Shown here: positions 1-10,541 of the stretch, piece after piece
How positions within the stretch are numbered: the first letter of the stretch is position 1
Layout: every line of letters starts with the position of its first letter
Assembly (NCBI GenBank): GCA_037102815.1
Contig: BTPP01000001.1
Span: 1,203,001 to 1,267,000, forward strand
Length of the DNA stretch: 64,000 nucleotides
Direction: 5' to 3'
Source: Neurospora intermedia
Taxonomy: Eukaryota; Ascomycota; Sordariomycetes; Sordariales; Sordariaceae
The notes under the pieces: generated by a model
Seen by the model: only the letters and a program-made list of their open reading frames with translations
Database searches by the model: none
What the model was told of the DNA's origin: nothing
Program-made: the position numbers and the translations under genes

Positions 1-365
1 CACAAAATTTCGTCTTTCAAATACACGCAACATTTCCTTCAATTTGGTCATTTCTTTCGCTCTTTTTCACACGGCCAGTTGCACCAGCACTAGCACCAGC
101 ACTCTACACGCCATTATACCAATACTTTATACGCATCTACATCGAAGAATCATTAATAGCCTCCTCTGACGAGCTATCTAAGTTGTCAGATTGGCGCTGT
201 TAGATTTGCTGTATAGGATTTGCTGTATGGGATTTACTGGGTCAGAATGTGCAAGATATTACAAAGCACGGTTTTTACAGCTAAAACGACGTATTATACA
301 TAACAGCTGACATCCCTCCTTTTTGGGTGTCTGTAGGTTTGGGGTGGGTGTGCGGAGGTTTACCC
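1..365 (-). mobile_element. Family 1 Mutator-type MITE (MITE-A), cut by the window edge
   Basis: The right terminus is the inverted repeat ending GAGGTTTACCC at 365. Bases 1-98 match the subterminal block found near one end of the other family members (the stretch reading TTTTTCACACGGCCAGTTGC and the bases before it). Read on the minus strand it is collinear with MITE-B at 7844-8478 but lacks most of that copy's internal tandem repeat. The outer end and left TSD lie just outside the window; the expected right TSD would be ATTAGTAA at 366-373. No coding sequence is visible. GC is much higher than in the surrounding AT-rich DNA, as in the other short copies. Confidence 0.8.
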
Positions 366-373
366 ATTAGTAA

Positions 374-2931
374 ATTACAATTTCAACCGAAGACGAACCT
401 AGAGAAACAAATTTCGAATTCGGACCTTCCGAACGCGAATTCGGGCCCTCCGATCTCGAATTCGGGCCCTACAATAATTCCGCTAGACCCTACAACCCAA
501 TAGTCTATTTAGGCTCGGCTAGGATAGAGAAGCCAACCCTTTGAGTCTAATGCCTACGTGCTATATATAGAGGTAAGCGAAGGTAGACCTCGTCGATCTA
601 TAGTTAAATTAATAAATTATCAATATACTATCTAAAGGGTAAAAGATAGTAATAGTATTATTATTTAAGATTCGGTAGATTTATTTCAGAATTTTCACGG
701 TATAATAGAGGGTTGTTTAGTAAGACGTATAATACCCGTATATTACCTTACTACTCTTAAAGTTAATTACGATATAGTAATTATTGTTGTAGGTAAAGAA
801 TAACGTTTTATACCTAAAAATTATAAGGTTATATATAAATAAGGCAACTTTGAATCTTATTAGTTGCTAGCTATAAAAAAGTAAGTCAAAGTACTTAAGG
901 ATAGGGGAGTTTATACTTTAGTTCCTAAATTTAGAAAGTTGGAAGTCCTACTTGGGAAATAGGTATATAACGAGAAGTATAACATCGATACTAAGGACTA
1001 GAAAACTAGAACTAAATAGGTAGTTTATAGTAATTTCGACTAAGGTAATTGGGCGGTATAAGAAATATATATAGCGGTAGTATACTCGGTTAGTATTAGA
1101 TTATTCTTAGCTATTATAGTTATAAATAATTATAAATATTATTAGTTCGATTTTAATACTACTTGCTTAAATATACCTATACCTAATAGTATTTAATATT
1201 ACGTTAAGTAATTAATAGCGTTTAAAAAGCCTATACCCGGCTATAGTAAAGAAGATATAGTATACCAATTCATTAAGTTATTCTACGGTTTTAAACGTTC
1301 CCTACTTTACTAGTTCGATACTCTCGTACTAGTCCTTAAAGAGGCCGGCTTTATACCAATTTCTATAGATTCTTGTTTACTTACTAATAAAGTGCTAGGA
1401 GCGCTACTAGTATTATATATTAACGACCTTCTTATTACTATACCAACTATAATCATTATTAATTAAATTGAAGATTAGCTAGCTAATCTTTTTAAGTTTA
1501 AAGAATTGGGTTAAATATGTATATTTCTAGGATATAATATTATTAGAGACCGCCAAATTCGTATAATTTTTATATCTTAGTAGCGATATATTAAATTAGT
1601 TATCGCTAAATTTAATAATAGTAAGCTTTATAGTATTAAAATACTATAGCTACTGGAATATAAGATTGATAGGGGTGACAATATATTATTAGAAGAAGTT
1701 AAGTTTTACCCTAAAAAGATTAGTTTATTAAATTAGTTATTGATAAGTACCCGGCTAAATATTGTATTTACCGTCAATAAGCTGTTAGAGGGTATTAAGA
1801 AGCCTATTAACTGCTACTTCGTTGTTATAAAGTATTTATAGTGATATTTATCCGAGTATCCTAATTTAGGTATTAAATTAGATAGTATATTCTTGGCATT
1901 TACTCCGGGGGCCCCAATCCTTATAGGGGCCCCAATATTTCAACTCTTGGCGGGTATTTTACACATAAGATATAAATTACAAGGAAAGTTCCTTACCGTT
2001 ACAATTCTTTCAACTACGTTAATATATAAACTTATTCTATAATAGAAAAATCTATTAGTAATTAGGATTGAGAACCTTAGTATTACCAATTCAAATATAC
2101 GTATAATTCATTTTAAGTCTCCTAAATAATAAAACGTAACTAATTCTAGGAAAAGAAGGAGGAAGCAGATTTTAGGGGGTTGAAAAATACGTAATTATAT
2201 ATAAAACTTTACGTATTAGGTGTAAGTAAGAGAGATATCTACTTTATACTTGTATTTAGTAGTATTCTATAGTAAAATACTATTAAATAAACCCCCTTTA
2301 GCTATCTTAAAACATCTAAAATGAAAACGTACACGTTAAACCCTAACCCGATTGGGGCCCCTATAAGGAATTGGGGCCCCCGGAGCCAAAGGCTGGTGCC
2401 CCCGGAGTAAATGCCATATTCTTACCGTTAATAGCCCTATCCTTCGATGTATATGCAAATGTATCCTTTACCGACGATATTCTTATAAGGAAGAGTATAG
2501 TTAGCTATATTATATTTTTTACTTGTAGCTCTGTCCTTTGGAAGTCTAAACGGTAGGATTTTGTTACGATTAGTACGATAGAAGTAGAATTTACTAATTT
2601 GGTGCCAACGGTTAAGGCTTTCGATTGGGTTGGTGGTATGCTTGATGATTTGAACGTGAATCTGGGGTTTTATAAGATTAATAGGATCCTTTATACAGAT
2701 AGTAGCAATGCCAAAGACCGGATTCTCAACCCCAACTTGCCACCTAGAAATCGATATATCGATATACGATATAAATGGTTAATTTAAGAAGTGGTAGATA
2801 GGAAGGCATTTACAATTGAGTATTTGCCGGGTAATGAGATGCCGGCTGACGGTCTGACGAAGCTATTGAAGCCGGATAAGTACGCTAGATTCGTCAAGTT
2901 GATCGGTATGGTTCAAAAGAAGGTTCCCTAG
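374..2931 (+). pseudogene. Copia-1: Ty1/Copia pol remnant (linker, reverse transcriptase, RNase H)
   Basis: Conceptual translation through many stop codons gives the second half of a Copia polyprotein. It runs from the integrase-RT linker (about 420-700) through RT to RNase H. Recognisable RT blocks are FLAIIVINN (about 1100), LFYGFKRSLL (about 1285) and LYINDLLIT (about 1415), where the usual YVDD has become YIND. The RNase H part continues after an inserted element with KSKRQDFVTIST and ends PADGLTKLL...KKVP before a stop at 2929-2931. Most stops fall at positions where family members have Gln, as expected from CpA-to-TpA RIP. The element at 1895-2415 splits the frame. The 5' part (gag, protease, most of integrase) and the 5' LTR are missing or outside the window. 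Confidence 0.85.
1895..2415. mobile_element. 521-bp non-autonomous TIR element inside Copia-1
   Basis: The ends GGCATTTACTCCGGGGGC (1895-1912) and its reverse complement (2398-2415) are flanked by an exact 8-bp duplication ATATTCTT (1887-1894 and 2416-2423). Removing the element and one TSD rejoins the Copia RNase H region. A second, inner inverted repeat built on TATAGGGGCCCC lies just inside both ends; on the right side an extra segment of about 20 bp separates the outer and inner repeats. The interior is AT-rich and shows no convincing reading frame. The 8-bp TSD fits hAT or Mutator elements; the family cannot be decided from this copy. Confidence 0.8.
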
Positions 2932-2993
2932 GCTTGATTAATAATACTATGAAAGATATTACAATGTAAATAGTATACTAGAGGTTTAGATAC

Positions 2994-3209
2994 TGTTTTG
3001 GCAGTCTTCTAGTCTATGGGGGTGTCTTGGTGGGTCTCTGGCATTCACTGGGCACAGCGGTATTTATTGGGCACAGCCCAGTCCCTACTCTGTGCCCTGC
3101 CTAGACCGCACCATATCTAGCCTTCCAGACTCTGCTAGTCTCCCTCTCTCTCCATAGCACACACTCAATCAATCGTATTCAACCGCTTGATCTCGTTGGT
3201 AATCTCACA
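2994..3209 (+). repeat. Probable 3' LTR of Copia-1
   Basis: About 60 bp after the Copia-1 stop codon a much less AT-rich block begins TGTTTTGGCAG and ends AATCTCACA, with the TG...CA termini of an LTR. Its right edge coincides with the start of sequence that is clearly a different, inverted Copia copy. The block lacks the heavy transition damage of the coding part. No second LTR copy is in the window, so the ends rest on termini and context only. Confidence 0.5.
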
Positions 3210-3606
3210 CATTTTCTTTACTTTAACCGGGTATAGGCTTCTCAAGTATGGTTAGCTACTTAATATAATATTAGGTATCGTTGGTGATAAAAACATTTAA
3301 AAAAGTAGTATTAAAATCGAATTAATAGTACTCGTAATCGTTTATAACTATAATAGCTAAGAATAACCTAATACTAACCGAGTGTACTACCGCTATATAG
3401 ATCTCTTATACCGCTTAATTACCTTATTCGAAATTACTATAAACTACCCAATTAAACTTTCCAATCTTTAATATCAATATTGTAATTCTCGTTACATACC
3501 TATTTTCCAAGTAGAACTTCTATATTCAAAGATCTAGGGACTAATGTACGAACTCCCCCATCCTCGAGCGCCTTAACTTGCTTTTTCATAACTAGTAGCC
3601 AATATA

Positions 3607-6600
3607 CTCGTCAGGTCTACAAAATCGACCATCTGACTAGCGGGCGGGCTACTAATCAGGGACAGCGACTCGTACATGAACAGCGACTCGTACCGGAAAC
3701 TGGGGGTACTTCCCTATACTACCATTTTACTAGCAAATTAATGTAGCTCTGTTCAACTGTATATTTTTTTAAATGCAATAGCGTAATCTCAGTCCAATTC
3801 CCTGCACTGCCTAATATTCTAATTGTACACTACCTATTTACACTCTTTTATACTCCAACCGCTTATACTCTAAAATGCCTACTTGAATTAATAATACTAA
3901 TTATTATACCTATATTTATATACAATCGGTCTTAATTATACTCAACCCCCTTTATTCAATCCCTCTATCCCTTTACTATATTACCTCCCTCTATTTCGCC
4001 GTCGGACTACCCTACCGCCGCTACATCCTCTATTAATCGCGTTATACCTCATCGACCTTATAAATCCGCCAGCAGCTCCAAACGCCTTACACCAATACTT
4101 ATTAACTTAACTTCTAATACCGAGGATATCGTTAGTAATACTTAGAAGACGCTGCTAGTAGAGGGGAGAATCCAAACCGCCGTAAAAGCATTTTAGAATA
4201 ATAGATTTAAAACTATAATAAATATAGCAAAAGTATTTCGAACTCTATATAAATAAGTTATTGACCGCTATAAGGGAATATACCCTCTAACCGAGAATAG
4301 GGGTCTTAATAAACTATTAACTAGAGAGGAGGATTTAGTATTGCAAGCTTAAGTTAACGTACAAATATCTATTGGTTAGTACTATTATTACTTAGAGACC
4401 TTACGAATTAAATTAATTAACTAATTAAGTATTAAAAATATACTAGTACGGCTAGTATTTGCAGTAACTGCTATTATTAAACTCAACTATAATAACGGTA
4501 GTAGAGAACGCATACCAAAAGCCGCGGTTCACTAGGCACAACAATATTTACAATAGAGAGACTTCTATAATATACGTACAAAGTCTATAGCATAGGTATA
4601 TAAGGCTTTATAGACTAGGGCAAATATAGAAGAGGTCTTTTATCTCTTCTATAATACTATTACCAAATACAATATTAAACTAGACAATATATAGAATAGG
4701 GACGAATTTAATTTCAAGGTCGGCGTATTAAATAAGGCCTATTATATATAGACTTATAGTAAAATAACCGAAGTACAATCTATCAACCCTAACTAGAGGA
4801 TTTTTATTATTATCCTTAAGGCTATTTCTATATTTAATCGGACTATCCCTCCCTTCGTTTTACTTCCTAGCGTTAATATTATATACAAGTATATCAATAA
4901 CTCCCTTAATAACGGAACAATTATTACTACCTCCCTACAAAACTATATAAATAATCAATATACGTTTAATTAATTTAAGTACTAAGAGGAGCACTCTCGC
5001 CCCCTCAACAAAGAGGAGAGGCGAATCTTAATACTAGATAATTATAGTAATTACTATACTATTAAATTCTATAAGTAATATAGGAGGAATAATACTACAC
5101 TCTTTCTCCTACCCCCCTATTCAACGTACTTCCTTCAACCTCTCGACGTTAAAATCTTTTAAATCTATAAATACTTTTATCAAATTAATATATATAAGAA
5201 GTTCGCCTTCAACAACGTTAATTATAGTAAACTAAACTTTCTTAATAAATTAAAAGTAATATATAAAAAAGTAATAAAAATAAAGAACATTTACTCTATT
5301 TAGAAGTATACTAACTTAAATCCCTTCAACCCTAATCTTATACTTTCAAACCTTCGCAATCCATTAACCTTATTAATAAATAATAAGTATATTAAGCAAA
5401 GACGAGGGTATATTACTCGTTTTACTAAACAAGGGATTATTAATCTTAATATAGAGATAGAAAGACTACAATTTCATATACTAAGAGAGGAATCCAACGA
5501 AACTATTATACTAAATAGTCCCCCTATTACAAATAATACTATTATAGTAAATAAACTCCCTATAATATTAGAGCCTTCTATACCAAAATAAAAGGGTCAC
5601 TTTCAAATAGACTAGAATAATATAATTATACTAACGTTCAACCTCCCTTCTATTAAAGAGTATAGTAATTATATCGATCAACGGATTTCGTCTATAATTA
5701 AGGGTAATTGTACTATATTACCAATAATCTTATACGTATTTACCAAGCGAAATAAAGCTAGCAATACCCTCAATCTAATAGTTATAAGGGAGGTTAAATT
5801 TACGCGTAAATATAAAGAGGAGGCGATTAATAAAGTACTACGTAACTCTCGTAATACTAACCGCTTATTAAGGCGCAACAGTACTATTATTATTAAAAAC
5901 GGCCGTTTATATACTATAATAAATAAATACCAGTATATTACTCTTACTAAAAAAGAAGACGAACGTATCTATAATCGTAAGCTTTAATAAGAGTAAAATA
6001 TATCAAGAATATAGATTAATAGCTTTATTATAGTACAAAAAGCGTGGCTAATTAACGAGAAATTACGGTTGAAGGTTCTTAAGACCTCCAAAAAGACGAT
6101 TCAAAAATATATTAAACTATATAATACCCGTCTCTCTAATAAAAACTAATTAATTATTAAATATTGTGAGGAGAAAATTAACCGCTAGTATTATTTTTAA
6201 ATTAAAAAGTAAAGAATTATAAATAAAGAGGTTAAACGGTTAAAGGGTAAACGTACTATAAATAATATAACTTTACTACTCTACTAGCAACCTCCTAATA
6301 ATCCCCCCAAACCGCGTACTCTATAGGTATTTAATAAAGCGAAGAAAAAGGTTGCAAATAATACTATCGCATTATAATTAACTAATAAGGGTATTGTACC
6401 GTTAAAAGATAAGTAAATTAATTTTAAAAAGGTTAAAATTAAAGATAATAAGCCGGTAGATGCACAGAAGGATCCAGACTAGTAGCACCCCAACGACAAA
6501 CGATAGGCATAAATAAATTAAAAGAACGAGGAGTACAAGGAGTATAAGGATGAAGCTATTCAAAACAATAACAACAATAACAACGACAATAGTAAGGAGG

Positions 6601-6916
6601 AGCAGTATAGGGATTCTAACTACGAGGAGGTTAAATATAATTTCTAATATAAATAATCTATATACATGCAAAATAACAATAATTTTACGTATTGGTACAA
6701 ATACTAGTCACATTAACAATATTCAATACAGCTAAGAAATATAGATATATTACTATAAAATATTATTGGCTCCGGCTGTGCGACTTCCATATGCTAATTA
6801 AATTGCGTATAGAGTAAGTACCCCGCTCGGTACGAGTCGCTGTTCATGTACGAGTCGCTGTCCCTGACTAGTGGCCCGCCCGCTAGTCAGATGGTCGATT
6901 TTATAGACCTGACGAG
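3607..6916 (+). mobile_element. Fot1-a: Tc1/mariner Fot1/Pogo-type DNA transposon, RIP-inactivated
   Basis: The termini are CTCGTCAGGTCT (3607) and AGACCTGACGAG (to 6916), with TIRs of more than 80 bp containing the twice-repeated motif CAGCGACTCGTAC. Both ends are flanked by TA (3605-3606, 6917-6918), the Tc1/mariner target. The plus strand encodes a broken transposase from about 4000 to 5600. Visible blocks are REEDLVLQAQV (helix-turn-helix part), LILDNYSNYYT followed by FLLPPYSTYFLQPLDV (DDE endonuclease, DDE_1/pogo type), and a charged C-terminal region to about 6740. There are many TAA/TAG codons. It sits in Copia-2. Its size of 3310 bp matches Fot1-b without its Gypsy insertion. Confidence 0.9.
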
Positions 6917-7122
6917 TAACTCAAAGTTATCCTACCTTCGTACAATTTAATAATTCATAGGTATAAAGCGTCCAACTTTACCTGCAGCGATAACGACTAT
7001 ATTGTAATTGAATTTAACGGCAGTAAAGTAATATCTAGGTATTATACGTCTCACTATACAACCCTCTAATGTACTATAAAAGTTATTAGGTAGTATTATA
7101 GAGTTTTATACGATATTACTAT

Positions 7123-7553
7123 TAATGTTCCCTCTTTTTCACACGGCCAATTGCACCAGCACTGTGTACTACACTAACACTTTATATTATACCAATACTT
7201 TATACTATACGTAATTACACTATACCCATCTATAATATATATATCCATTTAATCTACTACCTCCAACTCCCTAACTTACTAAATATAAGTATTTAAATTA
7301 GAGTAGAGAATACTTCAACTCTATAAAAGTATCACCAGATTAGCGCTGTTAGATTGGCGCCTATTAGATTTGCTTGCCCGCTGAACATTAAACTTTATAA
7401 GCTATTTACTAGGGATTGACTAGTATAACCCACCTTAAGACATTGAAAATCACGATTTTTACACCCAAAACGAGATATTTAACATGTCAGCTGTTATACC
7501 CCAAAAGTGCGTGCGTGTAAGTTTTCAGTGCGTGTCGGCAAGTCAACTCTTCT
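7123..7553 (+). mobile_element. Degenerate family 1 MITE remnant in Copia-2
   Basis: The stretch starting CTCTTTTTCACACGGCCAATTGC (about 7132) matches the conserved subterminal block of the family. The centre (TTAGCGCTGTTAGATTGGCGC) and the right part (AAAACGAGATATTTAACATG, then GTCAGCTGTTATACC) match the other half of MITE-A and MITE-B. The right outer end GTGCGTGCGTG...AGTGCGTGTCGGC differs from the usual family terminus, and the left terminus is missing, so the exact ends and TSD cannot be given. Confidence 0.55.
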
Positions 7554-7843
7554 TTTAATTCGTCTTCGATTGAAGCTATAATTTATCAACTCGCAATGCT
7601 AGCAATAGGGTGTATTATCGCGTACGAGCAGGGTTCAATATACCAATCGGTAGTAATTTCGCTGCTAAAGCTAATTATTAAAAACTATTAGGCAGCGGAG
7701 TGCCTAGAGCAATATAAACAGTCATCTCGTTAGAATCGCGTTAGTCGTAATTACGGAGTATAGGGTCTTCTTTATTAAGATCTTCAAGATCAAGAAGCTC
7801 GTCGTTATACTCGATGGTTTCTCTAACCAGCGAGCTTATTAAT

Positions 7844-8478
7844 GGGTAAACCTCCGCACACCCACCCCAAACCTACATACACCCAAAAAGGAGGGATGTC
7901 AGCTGTCATATAAAATACGTCGTTTTAGCTGTAAAAACCGTGCTTTGTGATGTCTTGCACATTCTGACCCAGTAAATCCCATGCAGCAAATCCCATGCAG
8001 CAAATCTGACAGCGCCAATCTAGTGATACTTTCATAGTATTGAGGGAACTCTACTCTACTCTACTCTACTCTACTCTACTCTACTCTACTCTACTCTACT
8101 CTACTCTACTCTACTCTAAATACTAACATCTAACAACTCAGACAGCTCGTTAGAGGAGGCTATTAATAATATTTCAATATAGATGCGTACAAAGTACTAA
8201 CGTAATAGCGTACAAAGTACTAGTACTGGTGCTGGTACTAGTATTGGTACTAGTATTGGTGCTGGTGCTGGTACTGGTACTAGTGCTGGTGCAACTGGCC
8301 GTGTGAAAAAGAGCGAAAGAAATGACTAAGTTGAAGGAAATGTTGCGTGCATTTGACAGACGAAATTTTGCTGGTAAAAACGGGATTTACAATGTCAGGT
8401 GTCATCAGCTGCACGGTCCCACATTTCCCTGGTTTTTGGGTGTATGTAGGTTTGGGGTGGGTGTGCGGAGGTTTACCC
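7844..8478 (+). mobile_element. MITE-B: complete family 1 Mutator-type MITE
   Basis: The 635-bp element begins GGGTAAACCTCCGCACACCC and ends with the reverse complement of that sequence. An exact 8-bp TSD TTATTAAT flanks it (7836-7843, 8479-8486). The left subterminal region contains the two near-repeats CAGCAAATCCCATG. The right one holds the family block from GTGTGAAAAAGAGCGAAAG (8302) to the CATCAGCTGCACGG motif. The centre is a run of ACTCT pentamers and a stretch of GGTACT/GGTGCT hexamers (8220-8292). There is no transposase; it presumably depended on an autonomous family 1 MULE. It is inserted in Copia-2. Confidence 0.92.
8048..8117. repeat. ACTCT pentanucleotide tandem repeat
   Basis: About fourteen uninterrupted copies of ACTCT lie inside MITE-B. 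The related MITE-A lacks this run at the same place, so it probably expanded after the copies diverged. Confidence 0.95.
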
Positions 8479-9270
8479 TTATTAATTGACACTATAAGAG
8501 ATCTGGCAATGAGGACGCTAGTGAGGTATCGGGAGCCGGGGTTGTAATTAGCGTCGGGGTTAATGTTAGTAACTGTAATACTAGTAATACCGTATTAACT
8601 GGAATATTGTGGGGAGGCGCCGTGATCGCTAGAGTAGTCGAAGCAATTAGATCGGTCGAATTGACTAGAGCGGTCACGGTAGCCGTCGCGGTTGAGGGTA
8701 CTAGTATAACCTCTAGCGAAAGTAGTAGCGTAATTATCGTTTCCTATATCTTTTTTACTTCTTTTTATCAGGACGATTCCATTACCTTTTATAAATATAA
8801 CCATAGGACTATACCGTCTACCTTTACCTAGATTTAATAGCCGCTATCCGCTACTTCATTAATTTTATCGACTAGTTGGTTTACAAAGATGACGTAATAT
8901 TCAATAACGTTACTATTATTATTACAGATTGGGTCTCTATAATTAACTAAATCCTCCTCAAGAAAGGTTATTATATTAGCTTTAATAATCTCGCTAGTAT
9001 AGGGATTCTAAATAAATATAATACGGCCGTAAATATTATTAAAGCCAATAAAATAACCCTTCTATACTCTAGCACGAAATTTATCACCTTATAATCACGT
9101 TTCTAACTTAATGAAATAATAAACCGTATAGAAGTAAAACCTTAAATACTTAAAATACAATTACTTAATTTTATTTAGGAAGTTAGTTATTTTAATTGGC
9201 AACTCCTATGGATTTTCACCTCCAACGTTGGCTTTAGAAGGTAGTAAATTGAGCATTTTAAGAATATAAT

Positions 9271-9489
9271 TGTTACGGGGCTGGCGCCCAGAGTGTTTGC
9301 CTGGCGTGTAAGCCAGGCGTGCCCTCTGGTTGGGTGCACGGGCCAGTCGGCTGTTGGCAGCCGTCTTGGCGCCGGATGCACTGCGTGCTATTGGGTGCAT
9401 CCCTCTAGTCTCTCATGACAGACGTTCAACCTTAGTCAGCCCCCATCCACTTCCCCGCCACCCCGTAGCGCAGTCGTTTTGGACCCATA
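9271..9489. other. GC-rich island, possible LTR fragment interrupted by E1
   Basis: A block of about 220 bp with clearly higher GC starts TGTTACGGGGCTGGCG directly after the Copia-2 integrase sequence and runs to the E1 target site. It contains small inverted motifs (GCCTGGCGTG/AAGCCAGGCG and TTGGGTGCAC/GGGTGCATCC). The TGTTA start would suit an LTR, but no matching copy or CA end is seen. The short reading frames across it are not supported as genes. Confidence 0.4.
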
Positions 9490-9823
9490 GGGCCAAAGGG
9501 ACTTGCTCGGCGGGCAGTGTCAAAAATTTTACAGGCAGTGTACACTGCCCGTATAGCTAGCTATAATAGGGATTCCTCCGCCGGTAGTACTATACTAATC
9601 CTTAATAAATCCTGTAATGTTCTTTATAGTATTGATAGTTCTTATAATTCTATTTAGTACTAATATCCCTAAATTTAATATATTGGTCTATTTAACTACT
9701 ATTTACTTCTATCTACAATAGTTTATCTAACTTTAGCTATTGTCCCAACTTCTTCCTTAAAGGTTTAATAACTCTCCCGCTTCTAATTACCGCTAGAGGT
9801 ACTAATAAACGTAGTTTTTTTAC

Positions 9824-10541
9824 GAGCCTTGCTCGGCGCGCAGTGTCACTTTTCTACTAGCGCAGTGTACACTGCGCGAATAGGGACATCTATATAGGGA
9901 TTCCTACTCGCGCAGTACTATAGTACTCACTAACCTAATTTTGATAGACTAACTATATATATTACAATTTACTAAACCTATCGATTCAAGTACTACTACT
10001 GTATAGGGTTCAAAAATACGCGATTTAATACAATTAATAAAGACTTGCGAGATTAGTAACTGTATAAAAGTATAATTAATTAACCAGTATAACTCTTGTT
10101 GAAGCCATCACCAGCTCTTGGCATTCTCTTGGCATTAGTGGATACGATCCACACATGGCTACCCTGTATATAAGTCGGATTTCATCCTCCTCTTCTCATC
10201 TTTCTTTTCTTTTCTCAATCAAGCAAGACTTTCACCACCACTACGTTGCTCTCCATGATCGCTTCCTTGCAGTATGGTTCAACAACTCTACCTACTAAAA
10301 CGAATTTTACTAATACAATTTCATTATTAGTAAAGTCCTTATGATATATTCAAGCTCAATACTATCAATATATTAGAAATTTAAGGGAGCTAGCTATTAT
10401 AATATCTAATATAAGTAGAAGCATTACAAGCCTAGGAATTACTATGGTACTGCGCGGGTAGGAATGCCTTCTAAGATATTCCTACTCGCGCAGTGTACAC
10501 TGCGCAAGTAGAAAAGTGACACTGCGCGCCGAGCAAGGCTC
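9824..10541. mobile_element. E2: family 2 MITE inside E1
   Basis: The ends are GAGCCTTGCTCGGCGCGCAG and its reverse complement, with TIRs near 100 bp containing the palindrome-like GCGCAGTGTACACTGCGC. An exact TSD TTTTTTAC is present (9816-9823, 10542-10549). Without the solo LTR it carries, it is about 525 bp long and has no coding sequence. It is a relative of E1 and E3. Confidence 0.92.
10097..10284. repeat. Solo LTR inserted in E2
   Basis: A 188-bp block starts TGTTGAAGCC and ends GGTTCAACA, forming a 9-bp imperfect end repeat with TG...CA termini. It is flanked by the exact 5-bp duplication ACTCT (10092-10096, 10285-10289). It contains TATATAAG (about 10160) and a pyrimidine-rich tract, as LTR promoters do. 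Composition is normal and RIP damage slight. No internal retrotransposon sequence is present, so it is a solo LTR left by recombination; the parent family is not otherwise in the window. Confidence 0.88.

Larger units (their letters stand above)
3210..9270 (-). pseudogene. Copia-2: inverted Ty1/Copia remnant split by three insertions
   Basis: Minus-strand Copia coding remains occur in order. RT N-terminal sequence at 3210-3606 and 6917 to about 7110 is the reverse complement of Copia-1 from roughly 1240 back to 660. An acidic linker follows at about 7560-7835. The integrase C-terminal part lies at 8487-9270, with KGYFIGFNNIYGRI (about 9040) and MLNLLPSKANVGGENP near 9210-9260. The pieces are separated by a Fot1 element (3607-6916), a MITE remnant (about 7123-7553) and MITE-B (7844-8478). 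Many in-frame stops show it is dead. It lies head-to-tail against the Copia-1 LTR, so Copia-1 probably landed in it. Confidence 0.75.

Noticed and set aside
6402-6671. 89-residue hydrophobic minus-strand frame
   Set aside because: It is the opposite strand of the Fot1-a transposase C-terminal region; the hydrophobic composition comes from AT-rich antisense sequence.
8048-8117. Short tandem repeats considered as telomere-like or CRISPR-like
   Set aside because: The unit is ACTCT, not TTAGGG, and there are no spacers; it is a simple repeat inside a MITE.
8347-9560. Several overlapping frames of 60-76 residues near MITE-B and the GC-rich island
   Set aside because: They cross element boundaries and TSDs, overlap on both strands and show no domain.
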